A stretch of DNA of 64,000 nt from Flavobacteriales bacterium (GCA_017795025.1 CP051243.1:248001-312000), one strand, 5' to 3'; shown: positions 17,408 through 26,572, counted from the first letter of the stretch. Numbers and translations: made by a program. The notes: generated by a model not told the origin, from the letters alone.

Positions 17408-18925
17408 ATGTCGAGATTTAAACAGCAAGCTGCCAAACGCTTAAATTGGCTCATCTTGCTCATGACTTTATCACTTTTAGGTGTTACCGGGATTCAAGCT
17501 TACTGGCTCAAGAATGCCTACGACTTGCGGGAGGAAAAGTTTGAAAGTGAGGTGGGACAGGCCCTGGGGAGTGTTACCGAGCGCTTAGATAATATGGCCT
17601 CCATGCGTTTTCTCTTTAACAGCTTTAGCATGGAGCCTTTTTTCGCCGAAAGGCTGGCGCCCCATTTAGGACTTAATCCAAGCGATACCAGTGCTGGGAG
17701 TTTAAGCTTAACCATGAACTTAGGTCCGGATACGGTGGTCTTTTACAATGCCGATCCTGATGATTCCCTATTTCAAGCCATGGAGGACCGCCAAGGGGTC
17801 ATCCTCCAACCCCGTCCGGATAAAATGATGCGCAAAGGGGCCCAATTGGATATGCTGCTCCGTAAAATGGTGCGCTTTGAAATAAGTCGGCGCAATAGCG
17901 ATTCGGCCTGGATGGATCGAAAAATGCTAGATTCCTTAATTGCCTTTGAACTGCGAGCGCGAGGAATTGATATCCCCTACGAGTACGCTGTGGCCAATGA
18001 TAAGGAAATCATAATGAGTTCCCGACTTTGGGACCCCAATGATCATCAGCATACTTCCAGCTTATTCCCCAACGACATTTTAACCAATGAGGTTCTGAGT
18101 CTTTCCTTCCCCAGTAAGGCTAAGTATATTTTCCAGTCCTTATGGGTGATGGTAATAATCTCCCTACTCTTTACCATTGCCATTGTGTATACTTTTTACC
18201 GCACCCTGAGTTTCTCCTTAAAGCAAAAGCGGATAAGCGATATTAAAACCGACTTTATCAATAATATGACGCATGAGTTTAAAACACCCATTGCGACCAT
18301 AAACCTGGCCATAGATGCCTTGCGGAATCCTAAGGTACGTGGTGATGCCCAACGCGTGGAACATTACAGCGGCATGATTAAGCAGGAAAACCAAAGAATG
18401 AACCTTCAGGTGGAAAGTGTGCTGCGCATGGCGCTACTGGATAAACAAGAATTGGATTTAGACTTCCAACAAGTGGATGTGATGGAGGTGGTGCAAGGCT
18501 GCTTAGATCACATTAGTTTGCAGTTGGAATCGAAAGGCGGACGTTTACAGAAGTTCTTTAATGAGCAGGAGCTCACTTTGCAAGCCGACCCCAATCACCT
18601 GTCGAACACGATTATAAACATCCTTGATAATGCCATGAAGTATTCGGTAGGAACCCCAGAGATTAAAGTGGTTACCGAACGCACGCAAAATCATTTTATC
18701 CTCATTATTTCCGATCGGGGGATGGGCATGACCAAGGAAGAGCAGAAACACATTTTTGATCGCTTTTACCGCGTGAGTGCCGGCGATTTACACAATATTA
18801 AAGGCCATGGCCTGGGTTTGAGTTATGCGAAAGGAATTATCGAATCACATGGCGGCCGCATTGAAGTAGAAAGCGAAAAAGGCAAAGGCAGTAAATTTTA
18901 CATCTACCTCCCTATAAAACCATAA
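17408..18925 (+). CDS. Two-component sensor histidine kinase (RprX-like)
   Basis: The 505-residue protein has a transmembrane helix near residues 14-34, a ~200-residue periplasmic sensor region, and a second helix near 243-268 ('VMVIISLLFTIAIVYTFY'). The HisKA domain contains the phospho-acceptor His289 in MTHEFKTPIATI. The HATPase_c domain has N box DNAMKYS, G1 DRGMGM and G2 GHGLGLSYAKGI. It should autophosphorylate on sensing an envelope signal and pass the phosphate to the response regulator gene that begins two bases after its stop codon. The pair resembles RprX/RprY of Bacteroides. The signal is unknown. Confidence 0.93.
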   Translation: MSRFKQQAAKRLNWLILLMTLSLLGVTGIQAYWLKNAYDLREEKFESEVGQALGSVTERLDNMASMRFLFNSFSMEPFFAERLAPHLGLNPSDTSAGSLSLTMNLGPDTVVFYNADPDDSLFQAMEDRQGVILQPRPDKMMRKGAQLDMLLRKMVRFEISRRNSDSAWMDRKMLDSLIAFELRARGIDIPYEYAVANDKEIIMSSRLWDPNDHQHTSSLFPNDILTNEVLSLSFPSKAKYIFQSLWVMVIISLLFTIAIVYTFYRTLSFSLKQKRISDIKTDFINNMTHEFKTPIATINLAIDALRNPKVRGDAQRVEHYSGMIKQENQRMNLQVESVLRMALLDKQELDLDFQQVDVMEVVQGCLDHISLQLESKGGRLQKFFNEQELTLQADPNHLSNTIINILDNAMKYSVGTPEIKVVTERTQNHFILIISDRGMGMTKEEQKHIFDRFYRVSAGDLHNIKGHGLGLSYAKGIIESHGGRIEVESEKGKGSKFYIYLPIKP

Positions 18926-18927
18926 AA

Positions 18928-19620
18928 ATGAGCAAAACAACGAAAGTACTCTTAGCAGAAGATGATCCCAATTTTGGCGCAGTCCTGCGCGACTACCTCG
19001 AGCTTAATGACTTTGAAGTAGTATTGGCAACCGATGGTCTGGAAGGCCTGCGTTTGTTTAAGTCGACCGACGATTTAGACCTCTGTATTTTAGACGTGAT
19101 GATGCCCCAAAAGGATGGCTTTACCTTGGCGAGTGACATTCGTAAGATTGATCCGGATATCCCCTTGATATTCTTAACCGCCAAATCCATGAAAGAGGAT
19201 ATGCTAAAAGGTTTTCAGCTTGGCGCTGATGATTACCTCACCAAACCTTTTGATTCGGAGGTTTTGCTCTACAAGATAAAAGCTCTCTTAAACCGCAAGT
19301 TTGGGGAGGAAGAGGAGCAAATTCACTTTAAGGTGGGGCGTTACGAATACGATTCGGAAATGCGCATTTTAAAGATTGGTAAGGAGGAACGAAAACTAAG
19401 TCCCAAGGAAGGTGCTTTGCTAAAGCTTTTGGCCGAGAACAAGAACAACTTGGTGAAGCGGAGTACGGCTCTAAATAAAATCTGGAAGGACGATAATTAC
19501 TTTACCGGTCGAAGTATGGATGTGTATTTGGCCAAGGTGCGTAAGTACCTAAAAGATGATCCCAAGGTGGCGATAATAAATGTGCATAGCGAAGGTTTCC
19601 GCTTGGTAGATGATTTATAG
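18928..19620 (+). CDS. OmpR-family response regulator (RprY-like)
   Basis: The 230-residue DNA-binding regulator has a receiver domain (residues ~5-120) with the acidic pocket EDD near residues 11-13, phospho-acceptor Asp56 in CILDVMMP, Thr in 'FLTAKS' and Lys in 'YLTKPFD'. A winged-helix Trans_reg_C domain follows (about 135-228) with 'LSPKEGALLKLLAENKNNLV' and 'FTGRSMDVYLAKVRKYLK'. It is the partner of the kinase just upstream and is surely co-transcribed. The targets are unknown. It ends five bases from the convergent DUF2452 gene. Confidence 0.95.
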   Translation: MSKTTKVLLAEDDPNFGAVLRDYLELNDFEVVLATDGLEGLRLFKSTDDLDLCILDVMMPQKDGFTLASDIRKIDPDIPLIFLTAKSMKEDMLKGFQLGADDYLTKPFDSEVLLYKIKALLNRKFGEEEEQIHFKVGRYEYDSEMRILKIGKEERKLSPKEGALLKLLAENKNNLVKRSTALNKIWKDDNYFTGRSMDVYLAKVRKYLKDDPKVAIINVHSEGFRLVDDL

Positions 19621-19625
19621 GAAGC

Positions 19626-20084
19626 CTAGGCCTCTTCTCCTTTAGCGAGTACCTCCCAGGTATGGTCGGCCAATAGCTTAACCGTATACAGAAACTTCTC
19701 GAACTTCGGTTTGGCCCATTCTTCGGGGCCAATCATGGAGAGTACCTGTTCCCCTTCCTTGTTTTGGTAGAGGTGGTAGATGTGGTTAATTTCAGGTTTA
19801 AACTGTATTTGAGCTCCATAAATGAGGGCCGCCAGTTCCTTGCGATCCTGAATGGCCTTAGCTTGCTTGGCCAGTAGGTCGATTTGTTGTTTAATCTGAC
19901 GCAGTTGCATGTCGGTTTGCTCCTCCATAGCATTGAGGGCCCGACTGCGAATTACCCCTTGTTTAGTGGGTTTGATAACCGCGCCCCCCACAGTATGCGC
20001 ATAGGGCAAGGTGGAGGGGTTTTCGGTAATTTTATCGGGGTCGATAGGATTAATAAAATCCTCTTTTTCTAGCTTCTCGCTCAT
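19626..20084 (-). CDS. DUF2452 protein
   Basis: The 152-residue soluble protein matches DUF2452 as I know it: an N-terminal 'NPIDPDKITENPSTLPYAH' block, 'GGAVIKPTKQGVIRSRAL', a central helix (~residues 50-85) predicted to form a coiled coil, and a C-terminal 'IYHLYQNKEGEQVLSMIGPEEW'. There is no signal peptide or membrane segment. Its ATG overlaps the stop codon of the photolyase gene by four bases, so the two are translationally coupled. It is the last gene of a four-gene operon. Function unknown; a role linked to flavoprotein repair or light response is only suggested by position. Confidence 0.85.
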   Translation of the reverse strand: MSEKLEKEDFINPIDPDKITENPSTLPYAHTVGGAVIKPTKQGVIRSRALNAMEEQTDMQLRQIKQQIDLLAKQAKAIQDRKELAALIYGAQIQFKPEINHIYHLYQNKEGEQVLSMIGPEEWAKPKFEKFLYTVKLLADHTWEVLAKGEEA

Positions 20085-21583
20085 GCTTCTTTCTTTTGCT
20101 GCATTACCGTTTGGGTACGCTGACTAATATTGCGTTTAGCTACGGTATGCTTGCCTAAAATTCGTTTGTTCTCGGCTTTCACCGAAGGATCCGCTTTTAA
20201 TTCCCAAAGTTGCTGGCGGGCAAAGTTTGCACTTTCTGCAAAATCTACGATGGGATGGGGGTAATCTTCCCCTAGGGTGAATCCATAAAAGCCTTGTTCC
20301 ATAGAACTCAATTTCCAAGGTTCATGTTTAAAGGGAAGGGGTAAATTTTGCAATTCGGGCAGCCACTTGCTGATGAAAACCGCCTCTGCATCCTTTTCTA
20401 AGGACTGTTTTACCGGATTATAAACGCGGATGGTATTGATGCCCGTAGTGGAGCTTTGCATTTGCACTTGGGGGTAATGGATACCGGGTAGGTAATCATC
20501 AAAACAAAAGGCCAAATGTTGGGCTGCGGCTTGCCAAGGTTGCCAAAGGATATGCGACCAAAAGCTGATAACCATAGCCCGCATCCTAAAATTGAGGTAG
20601 CCGGTTTCCTTTACAGCACGCATGCAGGCATCCACCAGTGGGTAGCCTGTTTGCCCCTTTTTCCAAGCTTCTAAATATTGTGGGTTTAATTCCTGACGGA
20701 TAGTATTATAGGCGCGATTTAGATTTTCGCTCTCCATCCGCATTTCCATTTCGAACTTTTGAATGAAGTGCGAATGCCAGTGCAATCGCGAAATAAAAGC
20801 GCGTAAATCGGATTTGTATTGGGCCTGTTTATGGGCTTGAAGGGCTGCCTGATATACTTCCCGCAAGCTTAAGCTCCCCCAGGCTAGGGCCGTTGAAAGG
20901 CGAGAACAGGTTTGGCGACTAGCGGCGGGTTCACCGATTTTCGATTGATAGTTTTTGGCCTCGCTTTGAAGAAAGCGCTCTAATTGCTTTCGCGAATGTT
21001 CGCCACCAAAGGGAAGCTTTGACTCCGAAATTCGGGCTTCTACGCCCTGATCTTTAAGGGCCTGATTAAGGCGGGCCAAATTATCCTGATTTAAAAGGGG
21101 CCAGTCAGTAAGTTGGTATTTTGGAATTTCACGCTGCATATAATCGCGCCAAGCTTCATCCCAGTGCTTACGATTTTTAATGCCGCGTAATACCCCATTG
21201 TGATTGTACTCCTTAAAGGGAATGTTTTCCTTTTTAAGCAGATTACTGATGGCGATATCGCGTTGATAGGTCCACTGTAATCCATGTTCACGGTGGGCAT
21301 GTACTTCCTTAAGCCCGTGATGGGCGAGAATTTGAAAGATACTCGTAGCATCTCCCTCTAATTCTAAGAGCTGATGCGCGTAGGGGCCTAGCTCTTTGCG
21401 CATTTCTTGTAAGGCGGCAGCAATATGTTCGGCCTGCCGTGGGCTGTGATGGGGGTCATTATACCATTGCGGTTCCCAAATGTATAGGGCTAAGAGGGGC
21501 GTTTTCCCCTGCAAGGCCGCGGCTAGGGCATCATGGTCATGCCACCTTAAATCGCGCTTTAACCAAAGAACCTGAAACCTCAA
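20081..21583 (-). CDS. Cryptochrome/photolyase family flavoprotein
   Basis: The 500-residue protein has the N-terminal photolyase alpha/beta domain (residues ~1-130, starting 'FQVLWLKRDLRWHDHDAL') that holds the antenna cofactor. The C-terminal FAD-binding helical domain follows, with 'RLSTALAWGSLSLREVYQAA', 'GYPLVDACMRAVKETGYLNFRMRAMVISF' and 'WQPWQAAAQHLAFCFDDYLPGIHYPQVQMQSSTTGIN'. It is therefore a light-driven flavoprotein that repairs UV photoproducts in DNA or senses blue light. Its deviating FAD-pocket sequence puts it outside the classical class I CPD enzymes, so the substrate is uncertain. It overlaps DUF2452 by four bases and follows DUF429 with one base between. Confidence 0.93.
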   Translation of the reverse strand: MRFQVLWLKRDLRWHDHDALAAALQGKTPLLALYIWEPQWYNDPHHSPRQAEHIAAALQEMRKELGPYAHQLLELEGDATSIFQILAHHGLKEVHAHREHGLQWTYQRDIAISNLLKKENIPFKEYNHNGVLRGIKNRKHWDEAWRDYMQREIPKYQLTDWPLLNQDNLARLNQALKDQGVEARISESKLPFGGEHSRKQLERFLQSEAKNYQSKIGEPAASRQTCSRLSTALAWGSLSLREVYQAALQAHKQAQYKSDLRAFISRLHWHSHFIQKFEMEMRMESENLNRAYNTIRQELNPQYLEAWKKGQTGYPLVDACMRAVKETGYLNFRMRAMVISFWSHILWQPWQAAAQHLAFCFDDYLPGIHYPQVQMQSSTTGINTIRVYNPVKQSLEKDAEAVFISKWLPELQNLPLPFKHEPWKLSSMEQGFYGFTLGEDYPHPIVDFAESANFARQQLWELKADPSVKAENKRILGKHTVAKRNISQRTQTVMQQKKEA

Positions 21584-21584
21584 T

Positions 21585-22178
21585 TTAAATGTATATCAGT
21601 CCTTCCCGTGGATCGCCATAGGTAGAAAAGTCGCCACATTTATAGGCGAGGGCACTCATTAAAGCAAGGAGAGCATCTAAGTGATGCCAAGTGCGCACTT
21701 CACTGCAGGAGAACTCCAAGGGTCCCTTGAGGCAATTCTTAATCTGCTTGGTGCATTCTTTTAAGGCGCCTTTATTGGTTTTATAGCCGATGGACTTTAG
21801 CTCAAAACGGTTGGCGATTAAACGGGGATAGGTTTCTTTAACCTCAATATCCTGATCTTCTAAAAACTGTTTGATTTCCATAGCGCGAGCGGCCAGGCCT
21901 CCTAAAAACATGGGCGACATAGCCTTGGTATCGCGATCGGCCACGCGGAAATGGTAATCGGTAAAATCGGGTAATTGTCGATATACTCCTGGTAAACTTA
22001 GGGGCGCATCAATAAAAACCAGTTCGGGTTTAAAGTGATCTACCGCATTACGGATAAACTGATCGGCATCCACCTTGGCATCTACATCCATAAAATAAAT
22101 TTGATGCTCCTTAAGGATGGCAATCACCGTATTACCAGAAAGTTTACTTCCGTAATCTATTCCAAATACAATCCCCAT
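21585..22178 (-). CDS. DUF429 protein, predicted RNase H-fold nuclease
   Basis: The 197-residue product begins GIVFGIDYGSKLSGNTVIAI, with an acidic residue (Asp8) on the first strand, then 'LVFIDAPLSLPG' with a second acid, and 'HHLDALLALMSALAY' near the C-terminus with a third. This is the DUF429 pattern, which has been predicted to adopt an RNase H-like fold with a carboxylate triad. No activity has been shown to my knowledge. Single-base gaps join it to the SRPBCC gene upstream and the photolyase gene downstream, so the three should be one mRNA. Confidence 0.83.
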   Translation of the reverse strand: MGIVFGIDYGSKLSGNTVIAILKEHQIYFMDVDAKVDADQFIRNAVDHFKPELVFIDAPLSLPGVYRQLPDFTDYHFRVADRDTKAMSPMFLGGLAARAMEIKQFLEDQDIEVKETYPRLIANRFELKSIGYKTNKGALKECTKQIKNCLKGPLEFSCSEVRTWHHLDALLALMSALAYKCGDFSTYGDPREGLIYI

Positions 22179-22179
22179 A

Positions 22180-22629
22180 TTATTTCAAAAGGTCTTTTAA
22201 AACCAGCTGACGGTGCTTAAACATATTATTCAGTTGCCGCTTCACTAAAATAGAATGTCCCAATTTACTGAGGGGCTCTAGTGGAAGCTTGTAGTGTAGG
22301 TCATCTATAATCAATGTCCCTCCATTTTGTTCTTTAAAACGGTGCTGGTGGTGCCATAGTTTAAATGGGCCTTCCAACATGGTATCTACGAAGTAGCTTT
22401 CTTCTTCAACAGCGGTTATTTCCGAAGTCCAATTTAAGGGGATTCCCAAAAGCGGAGAGACCTGGTATCGGATGATCATCCCAGGGTACATCTTGGCTTC
22501 CGGCTTTTCGAGCACCGACATCTTCATGTGCTCGGGCGTAATTTTTAATAAATTCTCGCCTTGCGAAAAAAAATCCCAAACCTTGGCTATCGGTTGGTCA
22601 ATCCACTGTTCTTCGTAAAGATGATACAT
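22180..22629 (-). CDS. SRPBCC (START-like) family protein
   Basis: The 149-residue protein has the helix-grip layout of polyketide-cyclase/SRPBCC proteins: 'EEQWIDQPIAKVWDFFSQGENLLKITP' at the N-terminus, 'PGMIIRYQVSPLLGIPLNWTSEITAVEE', and 'FKLWHHQHRFKEQNGGTLIIDDLHYKLP' towards the end. Such proteins bind hydrophobic ligands in a deep cavity. It is the first gene of the photolyase operon. The ligand is unknown; a flavin or pigment is imaginable but not shown. Related proteins next to photolyase genes are often annotated as cell-division inhibitors of the SulA type, a label I do not adopt. Confidence 0.85.
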   Translation of the reverse strand: MYHLYEEQWIDQPIAKVWDFFSQGENLLKITPEHMKMSVLEKPEAKMYPGMIIRYQVSPLLGIPLNWTSEITAVEEESYFVDTMLEGPFKLWHHQHRFKEQNGGTLIIDDLHYKLPLEPLSKLGHSILVKRQLNNMFKHRQLVLKDLLK

Positions 22630-22682
22630 GTTAATGCTAACAGCAGAGTAGGAAGTCGGTTCGCAAGCCTCTAGGGAAATTC

Positions 22683-22714
22683 AAAAAAAAACCGCCGAAA
22701 TTAAATTCGGCGGT
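22683..22714 (-). terminator. Terminator of the universal stress protein gene
   Basis: On the minus strand ACCGCCGAA pairs with TTCGGCGGT around a six-base loop, followed by nine T residues, 25 bases after the stop codon. Confidence 0.9.
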
Positions 22715-22738
22715 GCTTAATATCAAAAGGAGAATCTT

Positions 22739-23620
22739 TTAGAAGGAATCCCACATCTTATCGTACTTCACCGCTTTTGGGGTAATGCACATCACCGGAA
22801 TTTCACTGTGGTAAATCACACTTTGAAGCTCATTACCTAAAATGTAATCGGTAATATCGGTTGGACCAGCTTCTTCGGTAATGATGACTAAATCTCCTTC
22901 TGCTTCGTAGGCATGATTTAGAATATTACGCACGACACCACGACGCTTCGGATTTTCGATAATCTTATGGCTGCATTCAACCCCGTGGTCACGGATAAAG
23001 GATTCCACCTGATTTACATGGCCGCGTAAAATATTGGCCTGACTTTCGGCTTCCTTAACGGCCACCACTAGAACTTTGGCCCCAAAGATGCGCGCATATT
23101 CGAGGGTGGGTCCCACTTTCTCCTTGCTATGGCGATCCATAAGTAGTGGAAAAATGATGGTTTCAATTTTATCAATCGTACGCACCCCTTTAATGGTTAC
23201 CACCGGAGGCTTCACGAGTACCGCGGTACGGTAGGCATTGGAGCCAATAAAGCGCTTGCTGAGGTTTTGAGGTTTACCGTTGGTACCCATCACCACCAAA
23301 TTGGCATCGATTAGGCTGCTTACGCGCGCTATTTCCTCATATACAACTCCTTCGGCCACCATGGTGTTGGTGGGGATATTGTAATCTTTTTGAAAGTTTT
23401 CTGCAATTTCTTTGAGTTTTTTACTCACTTGCCCGTGTAACTCCTCGCGGTTAATGTTAGGGCTAAACATCTTGCTGAAAAAACCACCTTCTTCAATTAC
23501 CGATAGCAGAGTAATGCTTGCGTTTTCGGTAGCTTTGGCAAAAATTGAAGCTTGGTTTAGGGCAGTCAACGATTGTTCAGAGAAACCAATCGGAACTAAG
23601 ATTTTGAATGAATCAGACAT
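22739..23620 (-). CDS. Tandem-domain universal stress protein
   Basis: The 293-residue protein has two Usp domains. The first (residues ~5-145) starts 'FKILVPIGFSEQSLTALNQA' and contains 'LVVMGTNGKPQNLSKRFIGSNAYR', a variant of the ATP-binding G-x2-G-x9-G-S motif. The second (about 153-285) starts 'IETIIFPLLMDRHSKEKV' and is more degenerate, lacking the glycine motif. It may bind nucleotide through the first half only. It is a monocistronic gene with its own -7 box and terminator. Regulation by stress is inferred from the family. Confidence 0.9.
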   Translation of the reverse strand: MSDSFKILVPIGFSEQSLTALNQASIFAKATENASITLLSVIEEGGFFSKMFSPNINREELHGQVSKKLKEIAENFQKDYNIPTNTMVAEGVVYEEIARVSSLIDANLVVMGTNGKPQNLSKRFIGSNAYRTAVLVKPPVVTIKGVRTIDKIETIIFPLLMDRHSKEKVGPTLEYARIFGAKVLVVAVKEAESQANILRGHVNQVESFIRDHGVECSHKIIENPKRRGVVRNILNHAYEAEGDLVIITEEAGPTDITDYILGNELQSVIYHSEIPVMCITPKAVKYDKMWDSF

Positions 23621-23642
23621 ACGGGATCTAGAATTAATGCCT

Positions 23643-23650
23643 CAAATTTA
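23643..23650 (-). promoter_or_regulatory. -7 promoter element of the universal stress protein gene
   Basis: Minus-strand TAAATTTG matches TAnnTTTG, 22 bases before the ATG, in the divergent gap with the nucleoside phosphorylase gene. Confidence 0.5.
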
Positions 23651-23674
23651 AACTAATCCCCGAAGAAGACAATT

Positions 23675-24517
23675 ATGCTAGCATCCGAAATAATTTTAAA
23701 CCCTGATAACAGCGTATATCACCTCCATTTAAAGAATGGCGATATCCCCGAAAAGTTAATTACAGTAGGCGACCCCGAGCGCATTGACCTGTTTTTACCA
23801 CACTTTGATGAGGTATATTTCGATCAGCAGTTCCGTGAATTTCGCAGTTTAAAGGGAAGGATAGGATCTAAAGATTTAATGGTTATTTCTACCGGTATTG
23901 GAACCGATAATGTAGATGTGGTTTTAAATGAATTACACCTAGCTTACCAATGGGATTTAGTAGAACGGAAGAAACTTGAAGAAGAGAAACCTCCTTTACA
24001 GGTTTTACGCCTTGGCACCAGTGGTACCCTGCGCAGTTCGATTCCGGTAGATAGTTTACTCCTTTCGGAGGGGGCATTAGGTTTTGATTATTTGATGTAC
24101 TACTATCACTGGCAGGACTTCCGCAACTTAGAGGGGCTCGAGCAATTTCCGCAGCCGTATTTTGCTGGGGCAGATGTGGGTTTAGCCCGTCACTTTCGAA
24201 GCATGGTGGACTATACTGGTATCACCGTTACGGCCAATGGCTTTTACGGACCCCAAGGGAGAAATGTTCCTTTGCCAGCCCGAAATGCGCAATGGTTGGA
24301 GGTATTAGCCGCTCAGGAGGTAAATGGTTTTCCGGTAACAAACCTCGAGATGGAAACGGCCGGAATTTATGCCCTAGGGGAATTGCTTGGCATGCGCTGT
24401 TTATCCATTTCGGCCATCTTAGCCAATCGTAAGGAACATCGCTTCAGTAAAAAGCCCGAACAAATCGTAAAAACGATGATTGCTCGGGCTCTTGAACTTT
24501 TTAGGGTAGCGGATTAA
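23675..24517 (+). CDS. Nucleoside phosphorylase (uridine phosphorylase-like)
   Basis: The 280-residue protein is a member of the PNP/UDP phosphorylase family: '[18 protein letters not shown]' carries the phosphate-binding GDPxR, followed by '[16 protein letters not shown]', '[29 protein letters not shown]' and the ribose-binding '[19 protein letters not shown]' with the Met-Glu pair. It should cleave nucleosides to base and ribose-1-phosphate in pyrimidine or purine salvage. It differs from E. coli Udp in having a ~15-residue KKLEEEKPP insert near residue 100. Its 3' end overlaps rny by four bases, the two stop codons sharing TTAA. Confidence 0.9.
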   Translation: MLASEIILNPDNSVYHLHLKNGDIPEKLITVGDPERIDLFLPHFDEVYFDQQFREFRSLKGRIGSKDLMVISTGIGTDNVDVVLNELHLAYQWDLVERKKLEEEKPPLQVLRLGTSGTLRSSIPVDSLLLSEGALGFDYLMYYYHWQDFRNLEGLEQFPQPYFAGADVGLARHFRSMVDYTGITVTANGFYGPQGRNVPLPARNAQWLEVLAAQEVNGFPVTNLEMETAGIYALGELLGMRCLSISAILANRKEHRFSKKPEQIVKTMIARALELFRVAD

Positions 24518-26052
24518 CGCGCGACGTTTACCGCTCGGGTTTCGCGAATTACCGTAATCTTCACCTGACCGGGATAGGTCATTTCGTTTTGAATTTTTTG
24601 ACTGATGTCAAAGCTGATTTTAGCCGCGTCGGCATCGCTCACTTTATCACAGTCAACAATAACCCGTAATTCTCGTCCGGCCTGAACCGCGTACGCTTGC
24701 GTTACTCCGTTTTGAGAAAGGGCTAATTGCTCGAGATCTTTCAAGCGCTGCATATAGCTCTCGGCAATCTGGCGACGTGCGCCAGGGCGGGCACCCGAAA
24801 TACCATCACAAACCTGAATAATAGGGGAGATGAGGCTATTCATTTCAATCTCATCGTGGTGAGCCCCAATGGCATTGCATACTTCCGGTTTTTCGCCGTA
24901 CTTCTCGGCCATTTTCATTCCTAAAATGGCATGCGGCAATTCACTTTCCTCGGAGGGTACTTTGCCAATATCATGCAGTAAGCCGGCACGTTTGGCCAAT
25001 TTGGTATTTAAGCCCAGCTCGGCGGCCATAATGCCACAAAGGTTGGCCACTTCACGAGAGTGTTGCAATAGGTTTTGACCATAAGAGGAACGGTATTTCA
25101 TGCGACCGACCATCCGAACTAATTCGGGATGCAAGCCATGAATACCTAGGTCGATGGTGGTACGCTTACCCACTTCAAAGATTTCCTCTTCAATTTGCTT
25201 GCGGGTTTTATTACATACTTCCTCAATACGAGAAGGATGAATTCGGCCATCCGAAACTAATTTATGCAAGGATAAGCGAGCAATTTCTCTACGCACCGGA
25301 TCAAAGCAGCTTAGGATAATCGCTTCTGGGGTGTCATCAACAATGATTTCCACTCCTGTTGCCGCTTCTAAGGCCCTAATGTTTCGGCCTTCCCGACCGA
25401 TAATGCGACCTTTAACATCGTCGTTTTCGATGTTAAACACCGAAACTGAATTTTCTACTGCTTGCTCGGTCGCTACCCTTTGAATAGTTTGGATAACCAC
25501 TTTACGTGCCTCCTGATTGGCGGTCATTTGCGCTTCCTCCATGGTAGTTTGGATGAAGGCCGCGGCATCGGTTTTCGCTTCTTCCTTAAGCGCTTCTAGT
25601 AGTTGGTTTTTGGCGTCTTCCGGACTTAGTCCTGAGATTACTTCCAATTGCTCCACTTGCTTGCGGTGCATTTTTTCCAACTCCTTACTACGGGCTTCGG
25701 TGGCTTCTAATTTCTTGTTAAGCTCTTCCCGCAGTTTTTGGTTTTCCTTGTAATTCTTTTTGTTGTTCTCGGCGTGGTCGCGAGCGCGTTGCTCCTTTTC
25801 CTTTAGGTTGTTGGTGCGATCATTGAGCTTTTGCTCTCTTTTGTTGATCACCTTTTCATGCTCTGCTTTAAGCTCTAAGAACTTTTCTTTAGCCTGAAGA
25901 ATCTTTTCCTTCTTAATGGCCTCTCCCTCTTTTTCGGCTTCCGCCAAAATAGCCTGGTTCTTTTTCTTAAGCACCAGCATATTAAGGATCATGGCTAAGC
26001 CGAATCCTCCGGCCAATGCCGCCACAATGGCAATAATTGTTGTTGTTTCCAT
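24514..26052 (-). CDS. rny: Ribonuclease Y
   Basis: Membrane-anchored endoribonuclease that starts mRNA decay. The 512-residue protein has an N-terminal transmembrane helix ('[21 protein letters not shown]'), a long Lys/Glu-rich coiled coil (~residues 25-190), a KH RNA-binding domain ('[22 protein letters not shown]'), and an HD catalytic domain with LLHDIGKVP. The start METTTII at 26052 was chosen since the ten extra upstream residues would precede the membrane helix and lie in the 6S RNA tail region. It is downstream of zapA and the 6S RNA candidate on the same strand. Confidence 0.96.
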   Translation of the reverse strand: METTTIIAIVAALAGGFGLAMILNMLVLKKKNQAILAEAEKEGEAIKKEKILQAKEKFLELKAEHEKVINKREQKLNDRTNNLKEKEQRARDHAENNKKNYKENQKLREELNKKLEATEARSKELEKMHRKQVEQLEVISGLSPEDAKNQLLEALKEEAKTDAAAFIQTTMEEAQMTANQEARKVVIQTIQRVATEQAVENSVSVFNIENDDVKGRIIGREGRNIRALEAATGVEIIVDDTPEAIILSCFDPVRREIARLSLHKLVSDGRIHPSRIEEVCNKTRKQIEEEIFEVGKRTTIDLGIHGLHPELVRMVGRMKYRSSYGQNLLQHSREVANLCGIMAAELGLNTKLAKRAGLLHDIGKVPSEESELPHAILGMKMAEKYGEKPEVCNAIGAHHDEIEMNSLISPIIQVCDGISGARPGARRQIAESYMQRLKDLEQLALSQNGVTQAYAVQAGRELRVIVDCDKVSDADAAKISFDISQKIQNEMTYPGQVKITVIRETRAVNVAR

Positions 26053-26067
26053 TTGTAAAATAGGTTC

Positions 26068-26235
26068 AAAAAAAACCCGCACCCTTTTCGTGTTTCGTCT
26101 AAACTCCGTTTAGACAGGTTCGGAGTTCACCGGATAATTTCGACCTTCCACTCGAGGGAGGCATGGTCTAGAAAACCCGAGCTAAACTCCTATTATGTTA
26201 GTGTTGAGTTTAGCAAATACAGGAAAGGATGCGGG
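26068..26235 (-). ncRNA. ssrS: 6S RNA candidate (SsrS)
   Basis: The zapA-rny gap contains a ~160-nt sequence with the layout of 6S RNA. Its ends form a long interrupted stem: minus-strand CCCGCATCCTTTCCTGTATTT pairs with its counterpart ending GGGTGCGGG, followed by eight T residues as a terminator. Inside is a large internal region with small hairpins GCTAAACTC/GAGTTTAGC (26181-26214) and GTCTAAAC/GTTTAGAC (26097-26115), and an apical GC-rich part around CCTCCCTCGAGTGGAAGG. Linkage of 6S RNA to zapA is known in other bacteria. 6S RNA traps housekeeping RNA polymerase by mimicking an open promoter. The identity rests on structure and position; a covariance-model search would settle it. Confidence 0.7.
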
Positions 26236-26260
26236 AAAAAATTGTATTAAAAGAACGTTG

Positions 26261-26551
26261 CTAACCGATTGCTTGCTTAATTTTTTCGGAAAGCTTATCA
26301 ATTTGTAAACCTACTTCATCGCCATTAACCAATTGATCAACCTGGATTTTCTCGAGGCGTGAAGCGAGCTGCAAAGCACACATGGCCAAGAGGTCCTGTT
26401 TATCCCGCACAGCAAAACCATCTTCATAACGATGCAAAATGGCTTCTATGCTTTTGGCGGCCTTACGAATATTCTCTTCTTCATCGCGACGGATGGTGAG
26501 AGGGTAAACCCGATCGGCCAAGGAAACTTTTATTTTCAGTAAGTCTGACAT
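26261..26551 (-). CDS. zapA: Cell division protein ZapA
   Basis: The 96-residue protein matches ZapA: N-terminal beta region 'LKIKVSLADRVYPLTIRRDEEENIRKAAKSIE' and a C-terminal coiled-coil helix ('DKQDLLAMCALQLASRLEKIQ'). ZapA binds and cross-links FtsZ filaments at the division ring. It follows a coiled-coil protein gene by 21 bp on the same strand and precedes the 6S RNA candidate. Confidence 0.92.
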   Translation of the reverse strand: MSDLLKIKVSLADRVYPLTIRRDEEENIRKAAKSIEAILHRYEDGFAVRDKQDLLAMCALQLASRLEKIQVDQLVNGDEVGLQIDKLSEKIKQAIG

Positions 26552-26572
26552 TTCTAAAGCTTTCGAGAAAAA

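Noticed and set aside
20081-21583. Classical CPD photolyase label (phr)
   Set aside because: The fold and FAD-domain motifs fit the family, but motifs that would fix the substrate are not clear, so no symbol was given.
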